From Caulobacter hibisci (lineage in GTDB: Bacteria; Pseudomonadota; Alphaproteobacteria; Caulobacterales; Caulobacteraceae), in assembly GCF_016135805.1 (NCBI RefSeq), contig NZ_JADWOX010000008.1, positions 124,001 through 188,000 on the forward strand: a stretch of DNA of 64,000 bases, in the 5' to 3' direction. Position 1 is the first letter of the stretch, and each line of letters begins with the position of its first letter. A model generated the notes under the pieces. The model searched no databases. It worked only from the letters and a program-made list of their open reading frames with translations, and had not been told where the DNA came from. Of this stretch, positions 15,221 to 24,781 are shown in pieces. The translations under genes and the position numbers were made by a program.

Positions 15221-18163
15221 TTACCAGCTGCGCTCGACCGAGACGAAGCCCTTGCGGCCCTTCAGGTCGTAGCCCCAGACTTCGGAGTTGCCGACGCGAT
15301 AGCTGCTCGAGATCGAGGGCGGCGCCTCGTCGAACAGGTTCTGCACGCCGAAGGTCAGGGTCGTCTTGTCGTCGATCGTCTTGCGGAACGAGACGTCGTG
15401 ATAGGCCATGAACTCGGTGTAGTACTTGCGGCCGACGTACTTGTAGTAGACGCCGCCGGACACGTAGTCGTAGTTGGTCGACGAGGCGTACTTGCTCGAC
15501 GCGACGGTGTCGCCGGCCAGTTCCGCGTCCGAGCCCTTGCCGGTGATCGACGTGGTCCAGTTGACGGTCCAGTCGTCGTGGCGGAAGGCCAGGCTCATGC
15601 GGCCCGAGAAGTCCGGACCGTCATAGATGAAGGTCGAACCGTTGTAGTCGTCCTCGGTGCTGTCGCCGAACAGCTTGGTCGTGTCCTGCAGCTGCCAGCT
15701 GAACTCGCTGTGGAACGACAGCTTGCCCGCCGGGAAGTCGTGGCGGTAGTCGACGTTGAGGTCGAGCGCGCGGTTCTTCTGTTCGGCCACGTTGACGTAG
15801 TTGTTGTGGACGATCAGGGCTCCGGACGAGTCACGTTCGACTAGGGCGCAGAACGCGCTGGAGAGGTTGGTCGACTCGTAGCAGCGCTCGGCGATGTTGG
15901 CCGCGCCGAACTGCGAGATCTCGTTGTCGATGTCGATCTCGGAGTAGTCGACGGCGACCTGCAGGTTCATGAACTGCGGGGTCCAGATGATCCCGGCGAT
16001 CTTCGACTCCGAGGTCTCGGCCTTCAGATTGCCCGAACCGCCGCCCGTGTAGACCTTGCTGGTGTAGGTCGTCCGCGAGCTGGACACGCCTTGGGCGGCG
16101 CAGTTGGTCTGGATCGTGGCGCTGACGCCGCTGCTGCCCCACAGGATGCAGGGGTCGGCCGTCGTGTAGCCGGTCTGGTCGGCAAGATAGAGCTCGTACA
16201 GCGACGGAGCGCGGAACGAGGTGCCGTCCGACAGGCGCACGCGCCACGACGGCGTAATCTGCCAGTTCAGGCCGAACTTGTAGACGTCGTTGTCGCCGTA
16301 GCTATCGACCTCGGTGTGACGGCCTGACATGGTCAGGTCGAGGCGCTTGACGAAGGGCAGGTCGCGGACCACCGGAACCTCGACCTCGATGAAGGCTTCG
16401 GTCGTCGCGTCGTGACCGGCGGTGTGGCCCGCCTGGGTCAGGTTGAGGTTATTGTTCTTCAGCGAGGCTTCACCCGGGGTGTCGTCGAAATCGTCCTTGC
16501 GGAACGACACGCCGACGGCGGCGCTGACCACGCCGGCCGGCAGGGTGAACAGGTCGCCCGTCGCCGAGACCTCGCCCATCCACTGCTCGTAGACGGTGTG
16601 GCCGACGTCGACGCCGAACAGGAAGGCCTTTTCAGCGTCCGTGAAGTTGCCCGACAGCACGCGCGAGCTCAGCCACGGAATGCCGGTGGGCAGGGTCGAG
16701 CAGTCGCCGCCCGAGATCGTCACCATCGACTGAACGCAGTAGTTCGTCGAACCGGCGGCCATGGTCGCGGCGACAGCGTCGCTGTTGATCGTGCTGACCG
16801 AATAGGTGCCGTCGGACTTGCCGTACTGGGCGTAGGCGTCCCAGCTCCACGACTTCAGGAAGTCGAGCTTAGTGTCGGCTAGGCTCCGCAGGTCGCCGCG
16901 GACGCCGCCTAGGGTGTGGTAGTAGTCGATCTTCTGGATCGAGTCATAGGCCACCGAAATGACCGGCTGAACCGTGCCGGCGGCCGCGCCCAGGGTGTTG
17001 TTCGGGTTGGTCGAGGCCAGAGTGGCGTAGAGCTGACGCGCGCCGTCCTGCTCGGAGTTGCGGCGGTTGTAGAGCACCTCGCCATAGGCCTCGACCGAGT
17101 CGGAGATGTCGTAGCCGCCCTTGACGTACAGGCTGTAGCGCTCGACCGGGCTGATCACCGTGGCCCGCTGCCAGGCCGCCGAATCGTAGTTGGCGTAGCG
17201 GTAGCTGTCCGGATAGTTGGCGCGCGCGACGCGGGCCAGGCCGGCGAAGGTGCTGTTGTTGCCCGCATAGCTGTAGTCGACGCCGTCCTGCTTATACTGC
17301 AGGTAGCCCACGCTCGTGGAAATGACGTTGTTGATCTGGTTGTAGCACTTCAGGCCGCCGTTGATGGCGTCCGTGTAGTCGATCCGCGCGCCGGTCTGCA
17401 GGTTGGTGTAGTTCTCGCTGGCGCAGCTGGTGTATTCGCGGTCGCCACGACGCAGGGCGTTCTGCTTGTAGTAGCTGCCGGTGACGTTGACGTAGCCGCG
17501 ATCGAACGCCTTACCCCACAGAGCTTCGGCCGTGTACTGGTTGCCGCCGCCGCCGCTGGAGAACGGGGCATTGCCGTACAGCTTGATCTTGCCGCCGTCG
17601 AAATCCTTCTTGGTGATGTAATTCACCACGCCGGCCACGGCGTCGGACCCGTAGATCGACGAGGCGCCGTCCTTGAGGATTTCCACGCGCTCGACGATGG
17701 CGTTCGGGATGGTGTTCAGGTCGGTCGGGCCGACCGTGCCGCGCACGCCCGACGGGGCGATCCGGTGGCCATCCAGCAGCACCAGGGTGCGGTTGGCGCC
17801 CAGGCCACGCAGAGAGATCGAGTTCACGCCCGGGCCGCCGGTGGTGTTGTAGCCGGTCAGCTCGTTGCCGACCTGGAACGAGCCGCTGGCGACGGACGAG
17901 CCCTGGATGATGCTCGTGGTGTCGATCAGGCCCTCCAGCGACGCCTGGTCGGCGGTGATCACCTGGATGGGCGAGGCGCTGGTGTAGGCGTTCTGCTTCA
18001 GACGCGAACCGGTGACGACCACCGCCTCGACGGCGTCGGCGTCGTCGGCGGGCGCGGTCGAAGCGGCCTTGGCCTTGGCTTCGGCCTGGGCCCAGGCGCC
18101 GACAGGCGCGAGGCCGAGGCCCGCGATCACCGACGTGGCCAGCAGCAACTTGCGATCAAGCAT
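15221..18163 (-). CDS. TonB-dependent outer-membrane receptor
   Basis: 980 aa. Signal peptide about 1-25 (ending GAWA). A TonB-box-like segment AVEAVVVTGSRLKQ lies at about 47-60. The plug domain runs to about 190, with SISLRGLGANRTLVLLDGHR and RVEILKDGASSIYGSDAVAG. The 22-stranded barrel follows and closes with the aromatic C-terminus SVERSW. It imports a substrate across the outer membrane using TonB energy. The 950-1000 aa length and the G-rich plug motif are typical of the expanded Caulobacter receptors for plant or protein breakdown products. GGGGGAA lies 10 nt before the ATG. Ligand unknown. Confidence 0.93.
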   Translation of the reverse strand: MLDRKLLLATSVIAGLGLAPVGAWAQAEAKAKAASTAPADDADAVEAVVVTGSRLKQNAYTSASPIQVITADQASLEGLIDTTSIIQGSSVASGSFQVGNELTGYNTTGGPGVNSISLRGLGANRTLVLLDGHRIAPSGVRGTVGPTDLNTIPNAIVERVEILKDGASSIYGSDAVAGVVNYITKKDFDGGKIKLYGNAPFSSGGGGNQYTAEALWGKAFDRGYVNVTGSYYKQNALRRGDREYTSCASENYTNLQTGARIDYTDAINGGLKCYNQINNVISTSVGYLQYKQDGVDYSYAGNNSTFAGLARVARANYPDSYRYANYDSAAWQRATVISPVERYSLYVKGGYDISDSVEAYGEVLYNRRNSEQDGARQLYATLASTNPNNTLGAAAGTVQPVISVAYDSIQKIDYYHTLGGVRGDLRSLADTKLDFLKSWSWDAYAQYGKSDGTYSVSTINSDAVAATMAAGSTNYCVQSMVTISGGDCSTLPTGIPWLSSRVLSGNFTDAEKAFLFGVDVGHTVYEQWMGEVSATGDLFTLPAGVVSAAVGVSFRKDDFDDTPGEASLKNNNLNLTQAGHTAGHDATTEAFIEVEVPVVRDLPFVKRLDLTMSGRHTEVDSYGDNDVYKFGLNWQITPSWRVRLSDGTSFRAPSLYELYLADQTGYTTADPCILWGSSGVSATIQTNCAAQGVSSSRTTYTSKVYTGGGSGNLKAETSESKIAGIIWTPQFMNLQVAVDYSEIDIDNEISQFGAANIAERCYESTNLSSAFCALVERDSSGALIVHNNYVNVAEQKNRALDLNVDYRHDFPAGKLSFHSEFSWQLQDTTKLFGDSTEDDYNGSTFIYDGPDFSGRMSLAFRHDDWTVNWTTSITGKGSDAELAGDTVASSKYASSTNYDYVSGGVYYKYVGRKYYTEFMAYHDVSFRKTIDDKTTLTFGVQNLFDEAPPSISSSYRVGNSEVWGYDLKGRKGFVSVERSW

Positions 18164-18568
18164 TAGAACTTATTCCCCCATGGAGAGATTAGCTTGGAAA
18201 CTTCACCCCTCGCGAAGCCTCCATCATGGCAGGTGCTTTAGGACGGCAAGGGTCGTCGGGAAGCGATAACACACCCCAAGTCCGAGCTATTTTCCTAAAA
18301 ACCCCGCCAAAGCCGCCTTCCGTAGCAATAATCAGCCAAGGAAGATCAGGGGGCAGACATTAGCCGGTCACAGTTCCGACTTTATCTCCTGAGGGCAAAT
18401 AACACCCACTAACAGATAGTTATATTGTCCACACAACATCAATACTTGGAATTTCCTGAAATATACGAATGCGCGATGATTGCACCGCCGGCCAGCACCC
18501 GCATTGGGCGCATGGCCGTGCAACCGCCGACGCCCGGGTTTTGGGCGCCGACACGCGCGTGACTCGAG
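18164..18568 (-). promoter_or_regulatory. Intergenic promoter region of the TonB receptor
   Basis: 405 bp, markedly lower in GC than its surroundings, between the lipoprotein dehydrogenase stop and the receptor start. It should hold the receptor promoter and a long leader. No clear -35/-10 pair, riboswitch fold or small gene was found. TGACTCGAGTCA at 18560-18571 is a perfect 12-bp palindrome that includes the stop codon of the next gene. Confidence 0.45.
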
Positions 18569-19879
18569 TCAGCGTCCCGTCACGCGCCAGATGACGTTGC
18601 CGACATCGTCGGCCGCCAGCAGCGCGCCGCGCCGGTCGAAGGCCACGCCCACCGGCCGTCCCAGGGCGTCGCCCTCGGCGCTCAGGAAGCCGGTCAGCAC
18701 GTCGCGCGGCGGACCGGACGGCTTGCCCTCGGCGAAGGGCACGAAGATCACCTTGTAGCCGCTGTGCGGCTTGCGGTTCCACGAGCCGTGCTGGCCGATG
18801 AAGGCCCCGCCCTTGAACGCCGCCGGCAGGGCCGAAGACGTGTCGAAGGTCAGGCCCAGCGAGGCGGTGTGCGGCCCCAGGGCGTAGTCGGGGACGATGG
18901 CCTTGGCCACCAGGTCGGGCCGCTGCGGCTTGACCCGTTCGTCCACGTGGCGGCCGTAATAGCTGTAGGGCCAGCCGTAGAAGCCGCCGTCCTTCACCGA
19001 GGTCAGGTAGTCGGGCACCAGGTCGCTGCCGATCTCGTCGCGCTCGTTGACCACGGTCCACAGGGCGCCCGTCGAGGGCTCCCAGCCCATGCCGTTGGGA
19101 TTGCGCAGGCCGCCGGCGAACTGACGCTTGACCCCCGTAGCGACGTCGATCTCCCAGATCGCCGCCCGCCCCTCCTCGTCCGGAAAGCCGTTCTCGGCGA
19201 CGTTGCTGTTGGAGCCGACGGTGGCGTAGAGCTTCTTGCCGTCCGGACTGGCGATCAGGGCCTTGGTCCAGTGGTGATTGCGCGGCCCGGCCGGCAGGTC
19301 GGCGACCCGCTCGCCCTTGGCGGCGATCGAGGTCTCGCCGGTCTTGTAGGGGAAGCGCAGCACCGCGTCGGTGTCGGCCACGTAAAGAGTGTCGCCCACC
19401 AAGGCCATGCCGAACGGCGAGTTCAGGCCTGACAGGAAGTTGGCGCGCAGGTCGGCGACGCCGTCGCCGTCGGTGTCGCGCAGCAGGGTGATGCGGTTGG
19501 CGCTCTTGGTCGCCGCCCCCGCCCGCTTCATCACCAGCCCCTGGATCTTGGCCCGCAGGCCCTTGCTGTCCTCGGGCTTGGGCGGGGCGTTGGTCTCGGC
19601 CACCAAAACGTCGCCATTAGGCAGGATCTCGATCCAGCGCGGATGGTCCAGCTTGTCGGCGAAGGCCTTGACCGCCAGCCCCTCCGCCGGCTTGGGCGCG
19701 CCGCCCGCCGGCCAGCCCTTGGCCGGGGCGATATTCATCGTCGGCAGCAGGGTCTTGTTGGGGGCCGGCAATTCGGGATTGGGGCCCGTGCCGGCCGCCA
19801 CGTCGAGCTTGGCCCGCTCGCCGCACGCGGCGACGCTCATTGCCGTCAGCGCCGCGGCGGCGACCAGGACGCGCTTCAT
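18569..19879 (-). CDS. PQQ-type (sorbosone dehydrogenase-like) sugar dehydrogenase lipoprotein
   Basis: 436 aa. Lipoprotein signal [19 protein letters not shown] with lipobox SVAAC, so the protein is anchored in a membrane and faces the periplasm. The body is a six-bladed propeller of the soluble glucose/L-sorbosone dehydrogenase family: [78 protein letters not shown] and [19 protein letters not shown]. Such enzymes oxidise aldoses or aldehydes with PQQ, but many family members have unproven activity. Its ATG shares one base with the stop of the upstream GlsB-like gene (TGATG), so the two are coupled. Confidence 0.85.
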   Translation of the reverse strand: MKRVLVAAAALTAMSVAACGERAKLDVAAGTGPNPELPAPNKTLLPTMNIAPAKGWPAGGAPKPAEGLAVKAFADKLDHPRWIEILPNGDVLVAETNAPPKPEDSKGLRAKIQGLVMKRAGAATKSANRITLLRDTDGDGVADLRANFLSGLNSPFGMALVGDTLYVADTDAVLRFPYKTGETSIAAKGERVADLPAGPRNHHWTKALIASPDGKKLYATVGSNSNVAENGFPDEEGRAAIWEIDVATGVKRQFAGGLRNPNGMGWEPSTGALWTVVNERDEIGSDLVPDYLTSVKDGGFYGWPYSYYGRHVDERVKPQRPDLVAKAIVPDYALGPHTASLGLTFDTSSALPAAFKGGAFIGQHGSWNRKPHSGYKVIFVPFAEGKPSGPPRDVLTGFLSAEGDALGRPVGVAFDRRGALLAADDVGNVIWRVTGR

Positions 19880-20130
19880 CAGGCGCGCCGACGGAAGAGA
19901 CCCAGCAGGGCCAGCAGCACCACCGCGCCGATCGTCGAGATCACCAGGCTGCCGATCCAGCCCGTCGCGCCCAGTCCCACCATGCTGGCCAGGAAGGCGC
20001 CGATCAGCGAACCGACCAGGCCGACCACCAGGTTGGTCAGCAGCCCATGGTCGCGCTTCATGATCTTCTCGGCCAGCCAGCCGGCGAAAATGCCGATGAT
20101 GATCGCACCGATGAAACCCACGCCGTTCAT
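19879..20130 (-). CDS. GlsB/YeaQ/YmgE-family small membrane protein
   Basis: 83 aa with three hydrophobic segments (about 5-20, 31-52, 59-79). The sequence is Gly-rich with [15 protein letters not shown] and [12 protein letters not shown], hallmarks of the transglycosylase-associated protein family induced by stress in many bacteria. The start at 20130 has GGAG 11 nt upstream. It precedes the PQQ-type lipoprotein in an overlapping pair. Biochemical role unknown. Confidence 0.88.
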   Translation of the reverse strand: MNGVGFIGAIIIGIFAGWLAEKIMKRDHGLLTNLVVGLVGSLIGAFLASMVGLGATGWIGSLVISTIGAVVLLALLGLFRRRA

Positions 20131-20208
20131 GCCGTCGCTCTCCTGATTAGCCCTCGGGTGGTTGGGAAATGCACGGGGCGCGGCAGAGGTTGCCTGCCGC
20201 CTGCCGCG

Positions 20209-20307
20209 CCCCCTCCGGCCCTCCGGGCCACCTCCCCCAGAGGGGAAGGATCTACGCCGCAAGATGCTCCCCCTCTGGGGGAGCTGTCGCGGAGCGACTG
20301 AGGGGGC
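20209..20307 (+). repeat. Palindromic intergenic repeat, family B copy 1
   Basis: Two facing hairpin modules: CCCCCTCCGGCCCTCCGGGC with ACCTCCCCCAGAGGGG, then GCTCCCCCTCTGGGGGAGCT with GTCGCGGAGCGACTGAGGGGG. It is related in layout to family A but has its own sequence. It recurs, inverted, at 29029. It lies between the divergent GlsB-like and aminotransferase genes, so it is not confined to gene ends. Confidence 0.8.
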
Positions 20308-20377
20308 AGCGCGGCCGCTAAACCTTGGCGCCGCGCCGCCACCGCGCCATGGTCGCCGCCCATACCGCGAGCGTTCC

Positions 20378-21526
20378 ATGGTCCATCCCGTCTTCGCCGA
20401 CCTGCCCGTCACCGTCTTCGAGGAGATGAGCGGCCTCGCCCGCGAGCTGGGGGCGATCAATCTGGGCCAGGGCTTTCCCGACGACCAGGGCCCGATCGCG
20501 CTGCGGCGCAAGGCCGGCGAAGCGCTGATCGAGGGCTCCAACCAGTATCCGCCGATGCGCGGCCTGCCGCAGCTGCGCCAGGCGGTGGCCGGCCACTATG
20601 GGCGCACCCAGGGCCTGGCGCTGGACCCCGACCGCGAGATCATCGTCACCTCCGGCGCCACCGAGGCCCTGGCGGCCGCCTTCCTGTCCATGATCTCGCC
20701 CGGCGACGAGGTGGTGCTGTTCCAGCCGCTCTACGACGCCTACCTGCCGATGGTGCGGCGGGCCGGCGGGATCCCGCGCCTGGTGCGCCTGACCCCGCCG
20801 CACTGGCGGTTCGATCGCGCCATACTGGAGGCGGTGTTCAGCGACAAGACCAAGCTCGTCGTGCTCAACAGTCCGCTGAACCCGGCCGGCGTCGTCACCC
20901 CCGACGCGGACCTGGCCCTGCTGGCGGAGTTCTGCGTCCGCTTCGACGTTACGGCCGTCTGCGACGAGGTGTGGGAGGCCGTGGTCTTCGACGGCCGCGC
21001 CCACAAACCGCTGATGACCTTCCCCGGCATGCGCGAGCGGACGGTCAAGATCGGCTCGGCGGGCAAGATGTTCGGCATGACCGGCTGGAAGGTCGGCTTC
21101 CTGTGCGCAGCCCCGCCGCTCGCCAAGGCCCTGGCCGGCGCCCACCAGTTCCTGACCTTCACCACCCCGCCCAATCTTCAGGCCGCCGTCGCCTTCGGGC
21201 TGGAGGAACCCGGCGACTGGTTCGAGGCCATGCCCGCCGGCCTTCAGCGCTCCCGGGATCGGCTGGCGACTGGACTGCGCGAAGTCGGCTTCACGGTGCT
21301 CGACAGCGGCGGCACCTATTTCCTCAATGTCGACCTGACCGCCTCGGGCGTCGACGAGCCCGACCGGGCCTTCGCCCTGCGAGCCGTCCGCGAGCACGGC
21401 GTGGCGGCGATCCCGGTCTCGGCCTTCTACGCGGAGGATCCGGTGACCAACGTCCTGCGGCTGTGCTTCGCCAAGGGGGACGACGTGCTGGACGCGGCGG
21501 TGGAGCGGCTAGCGCGGGCTAGGTGA
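20378..21526 (+). CDS. Class I/II pyridoxal-phosphate aminotransferase
   Basis: 382 aa from ATG 20378; the frame is open further up but runs through a repeat. It begins MVHPVFADLPVTVFEEM and has INLGQGFPDDQGP, the substrate-arm motif of fold-type I aminotransferases. Others are VTSGATEALAAAF, NSPLNPAGVV, DEVWEAVVFDG, and the PLP lysine in IGSAGKMFGMTGWKVGF. The closest subgroup by eye is the YbdL/kynurenine-glutamine transaminase/methionine aminotransferase branch, so the amino donor is probably aromatic, Met or Gln. It is a single gene. Confidence 0.9.
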   Translation: MVHPVFADLPVTVFEEMSGLARELGAINLGQGFPDDQGPIALRRKAGEALIEGSNQYPPMRGLPQLRQAVAGHYGRTQGLALDPDREIIVTSGATEALAAAFLSMISPGDEVVLFQPLYDAYLPMVRRAGGIPRLVRLTPPHWRFDRAILEAVFSDKTKLVVLNSPLNPAGVVTPDADLALLAEFCVRFDVTAVCDEVWEAVVFDGRAHKPLMTFPGMRERTVKIGSAGKMFGMTGWKVGFLCAAPPLAKALAGAHQFLTFTTPPNLQAAVAFGLEEPGDWFEAMPAGLQRSRDRLATGLREVGFTVLDSGGTYFLNVDLTASGVDEPDRAFALRAVREHGVAAIPVSAFYAEDPVTNVLRLCFAKGDDVLDAAVERLARAR

Positions 21527-21527
21527 T

Positions 21528-21659
21528 CCTTCCCCCCTTGCGGGAGAAGGTGGCGGCGAAGCCGACGGATGAGGGGTCGATAGGCCTCTCCGCCAACGTC
21601 TGAGAGACCCCTCACCCGACCTCCTTCGGAGGCCACCCTCTCCCACAAGGGGAGAGGGA
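21528..21659 (-). repeat. Palindromic intergenic repeat, family A copy 2 (inverted)
   Basis: Same element as at 4088 but in the opposite orientation and with a shorter centre. The end with GGATGAGGGGTC is on the left, and GACCCCTCACCCGACC with inner stem CCTCC-TTC-GGAGG on the right. It separates the convergent aminotransferase and deacetylase genes. Confidence 0.9.
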
Positions 21660-21666
21660 ATGCGCC

Positions 21667-22443
21667 TCAAGGATGCGCCGCCGCCCAGTCCATGACCTCC
21701 TGCAACGGCGCCACCCAGACCTGATCGGGATGCGCCTTCAGCCAGGCCAGCAGCTCCAGATGCGCCGGGTTGGAGACCTGGAGATAGTCCCCGCCCACGC
21801 CGTGGAACAGGAACACCGCCATCCCGCCGCCGGCCGCGGCGCCCTTGGCGAAGTCGATCAGCTGGGCGCCGGTCACGCCTTCGGGAAAGCCGCGCGAGGG
21901 AACGTGCATCGGGTCGATCCGACGTCCGGCCAGGTCCTCCGGCGTCGTCACCACGCCGCGCGCATAGGTCACCAGCCCCGAGGCCCGCAGCGCCTCCAGA
22001 TAGTCGACGCCGCCGGCCTTGCTGGCCCCGCAGGGCGTGGCGAAGCCGTGCCGGGTCTTGCCGTCGATGGCGGTCAGCAGGACGTTCTGCTGCTCGATCT
22101 CCTTGAGCAGGCTGGCGGGCGTATAGGCCTCGGCGACATAGCGCGGATCGGCCGGAAAGCTGGCGGCCGGGCAGGCGTGGAAGATCGTGTGGTTGGCCAG
22201 CTCGTGGCCCTCCGCCGCGGCGGCCCGCCAGCGCGGGATCTCGGCCGCCTTGACGCCCGACAGGAAGAAGCTGCCCTTGAAACCGGCCGCGTCCAGGGCT
22301 GGCACGGCGTTGTCGAGCTGCGAGGTTAGGGCGTCGTCATAGGTCAGGGCCACGGCCGCCTTGGCGCCGTTCGGCCATTGGGTGGCGCTGGCCATGGAAA
22401 CCCCACACGCCAGGCTCATGACGATCGCCAGCAGCGCCTTCAT
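21667..22443 (-). CDS. Secreted polysaccharide deacetylase (NodB homology)
   Basis: 258 aa with a signal peptide (MKALLAIVMSLACGVSMASA). NodB motif 1 is VALTYDDALTS (D-D), the metal His pair is in EGHELANHTIFH, and the C-terminal FLFHGVGGDYLQVS supplies the later catalytic His. Members are metal-dependent N- or O-deacetylases of chitin, xylan or peptidoglycan; substrate unknown here. The middle segment ATPCGASK replaces the usual R-P-P-G motif, a departure worth noting. The upstream histidine kinase on the same strand ends 12 bp away, so an operon is likely. Confidence 0.85.
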   Translation of the reverse strand: MKALLAIVMSLACGVSMASATQWPNGAKAAVALTYDDALTSQLDNAVPALDAAGFKGSFFLSGVKAAEIPRWRAAAAEGHELANHTIFHACPAASFPADPRYVAEAYTPASLLKEIEQQNVLLTAIDGKTRHGFATPCGASKAGGVDYLEALRASGLVTYARGVVTTPEDLAGRRIDPMHVPSRGFPEGVTGAQLIDFAKGAAAGGGMAVFLFHGVGGDYLQVSNPAHLELLAWLKAHPDQVWVAPLQEVMDWAAAHP

Positions 22444-22455
22444 CGACGGCCTCCC

Positions 22456-23700
22456 CTACAACGGCTTCGAGAACGAGAAGCGGGTCTCCCGGTCGTCCGA
22501 CCGCAGCGTCAGGGCGCCGCCGTGCGAGCGGGCGATCTCCGAGGCGATGTAGAGCCCCAGGCCAAGCCCCTGCTGCATCTCGGCCGACCCGCGGGTGAAC
22601 GGCTGGAACAGCTTGGCCATCGTCTCGGGCGGGATCGCCGGGCCGCCGTTGATCACCGACAGCACGAACCGCCCGTCCGCGGTGGTCGCCTCGACCCTTA
22701 CCGGCTTGGCCGGATCGCCGTGGGTCAAGGCGTTGCCCAGCAGGTTGGACAACATCTGCGCGATCCGGGCCTCGTCGCAGACGACCGTCTCGCTCAGGAC
22801 GATGTCGGACTCGATCCGCCGGTCGGGCCGGGCGCTGCGCAGTTCGGCGACCAGCTGCTCCAGCGACCGGCTCAAGGTCTCGGGCGGCGTGGGGCGTGCA
22901 TCCAGGCCGAACCCGCCGCCCAGACGCACGCGGGCGAAGTCCATGACATCGTCGATCAGCCCCGCCATCCGCGCGACGCTCTGCTCCATCTGACCCAGGA
23001 TGAACTCGGCCTTCTCGCCGGAGGGCTGCTTGCGCAGCAGGCGGGCGCCGCCGTTGATCGCGGCCAGGGGATTGCGCAGGTCGTGGCCGAGCACGGCGAT
23101 GAACTGGTCGCGCAGCTCCGAATCCCGCTGCGAGGTGGCCAGGGCCGCCTGGCTCTCCACAAGGCGGTCCTGAGCTTCCAGGTGGCCGCCGATCAGCTTG
23201 GCGAACAGCTCGAAGGTCGCCAGGGCCTGGGTGCCCCGCAGATTGGCCGGACGCGGATCGATGGCGCAGAGCGTGCCGAAGAACAGGCCGTTGTAGTGAA
23301 TGGGCGTCGAGATATAGCTCTGCAGGCCGTATTTCAGCGGCGTGTGGTGGTCGCGCCAGACCGGATCCTCGGCCACGTGGTCGATGACCACGGCGGTCTC
23401 GTTGTCACGAATCTCGTCGCAGATGGTCGAGGCGACTTCCAGCTCGCCGCCGGGCAGCAGGCCAAAGCCGATCTCGTCGCGCACCGCGCAGGCCATCCAG
23501 CGGTCCTTGGTGACCCGTGCGACGGCGGCGAAGCCCATGCCCGTGGTGCGGCAGATCACCTCCAGGATCTGGGGCACCACCTCGATCTTGGCGACCTTGG
23601 CGACATCGGCCAGCAGCCCGGGCAAGGCGGCGTCCTGAGGCGTCGGCGAGGCCAGGTCGTCGGGACGATATTCGCTGGTCGTGAAAGCCTCGGAATCCAT
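22456..23700 (-). CDS. GAF-domain sensor histidine kinase
   Basis: 414 aa from ATG 23700, supported by GGGAGGGG 6 nt upstream. There are no membrane helices, so the kinase is cytoplasmic. Residues about 20-170 form a GAF domain (VVPQILEVICRTTGMGF, YISTPIHYNGLFFGTLCAID). The H box is FIAVLGHDLRNPLAAING, the N box MLSNLLGNALTHG, and the G2 box GLGLGLYIASEIARSHGG; the first ATP-lid motif is degenerate (VINGGPAIPPE). This arrangement resembles bacteriophytochrome-like kinases without the PHY part. No partner regulator is adjacent. Signal unknown. Confidence 0.9.
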   Translation of the reverse strand: MDSEAFTTSEYRPDDLASPTPQDAALPGLLADVAKVAKIEVVPQILEVICRTTGMGFAAVARVTKDRWMACAVRDEIGFGLLPGGELEVASTICDEIRDNETAVVIDHVAEDPVWRDHHTPLKYGLQSYISTPIHYNGLFFGTLCAIDPRPANLRGTQALATFELFAKLIGGHLEAQDRLVESQAALATSQRDSELRDQFIAVLGHDLRNPLAAINGGARLLRKQPSGEKAEFILGQMEQSVARMAGLIDDVMDFARVRLGGGFGLDARPTPPETLSRSLEQLVAELRSARPDRRIESDIVLSETVVCDEARIAQMLSNLLGNALTHGDPAKPVRVEATTADGRFVLSVINGGPAIPPETMAKLFQPFTRGSAEMQQGLGLGLYIASEIARSHGGALTLRSDDRETRFSFSKPL

Positions 23701-23811
23701 GCGCCCCTCCCAGAACACCCTGGCAACCCACTGGGATGGGTCTTGCCGGGAGGGCTCCTGCCTCCCGCCGGTCGAGCATAGCAAGGCAGGCCGGCCCCGC
23801 GCCATAGGCAG

Positions 23812-24777
23812 CTAGGCCGCCACCCGCTCCTCGTCGCGGACGCTGCGGCGGAAATCCCGGGGCGAGCAGCCGTACTGGTCGCGGAAGGCGCGGCTGAAGT
23901 GGGCGCTGCCGTTGAAACCCCAGCGGAAGCAGATCTCCGAGATCGACAGCCGGGCGAACTGCGGGCTGGCCAGGTCGTTGCGGCAGCGCTCCAGCCGGCG
24001 GGTGCGCAGATAGTGGCTGAAGGTCTCCTCGACGCCCTCGAACAGCTTCTGCACGTAGCGCGGCGAGACGCCCTCCTCGTCGGCCACCCGGCGGATGGTC
24101 AGGTTCGGGTCGGGCAGCAGGGTCTCGATGGTCTGGCGCAGGCGCTGCAGGTGGGCGCTGCGGGCGTCGGTCGGCCAGGCCGCGCCGCGCTCTTCGCCGG
24201 CCTCCAGCAGGCACAGGCCCAGGAACTCGGCCAGGGCCAGCTCCACGGGGCGCAACTGGTCGACGGTCAGGTCCTCCAGCGAGTCGGCGGTGGCCCGCAG
24301 CAGGCCCGACAGGATGTGCTTGACCCCGCCCTCGCCGCGTAGACGCCCCACGCGCAGGGCGCGCGGCGCAACCAGGCGATGGTTCAAAGCCACGCGCGGG
24401 GCGCGGACGAACATCAGCCGGCAGCGGGTGGCCAGCCGCAGGGCGGCGGCCTGTCCAGTCGGTCCAAAGGCGATGTCGCCGATCGACAGGTCCTCGCCCA
24501 GGTCATCGCTGACCACCGCCGCCTGGCCATCGAGCAGCACCGCCATCCACACCGCAGCCGGCTGGTTGGTCAGGCGGCCCGAGATGGTCTGGGCCCCGGC
24601 GTTGACCAGGGCGAATTCGATGCCCAGCGGACTGGTCAGGCAGACCACCGAGGTCGAGGCCGGCTCGAGATCAGATAGGCTCTCGACCGGCAGGCCCAGG
24701 CGCGACATGGCCTCGCGCCAGGCGTCGGCCCGCTCGGCGCGCGGGTAGCTGTCGGTGCTGAACGACCAGGCGCGCAA
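23812..24777 (-). CDS. AraC-family transcriptional regulator of the adjacent catabolic genes
   Basis: 321 aa. The N-terminal ~200 residues match the AraC_binding_2 type ligand domain. The C-terminal double HTH includes NLTIRRVADEEGVSPRYVQK and LSISEICFRWGFNGSAHFSR, ending CSPRDFRRS, the standard AraC/XylS finish. It lies 4 bp downstream of the acetamidase gene on the same strand, so it is probably the last gene of the Rieske-LigB-amidase operon and its local regulator. Relatives with this domain pair often control aromatic degradation. Confidence 0.9.
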   Translation of the reverse strand: MRAWSFSTDSYPRAERADAWREAMSRLGLPVESLSDLEPASTSVVCLTSPLGIEFALVNAGAQTISGRLTNQPAAVWMAVLLDGQAAVVSDDLGEDLSIGDIAFGPTGQAAALRLATRCRLMFVRAPRVALNHRLVAPRALRVGRLRGEGGVKHILSGLLRATADSLEDLTVDQLRPVELALAEFLGLCLLEAGEERGAAWPTDARSAHLQRLRQTIETLLPDPNLTIRRVADEEGVSPRYVQKLFEGVEETFSHYLRTRRLERCRNDLASPQFARLSISEICFRWGFNGSAHFSRAFRDQYGCSPRDFRRSVRDEERVAA

Positions 24778-24781
24778 GGCC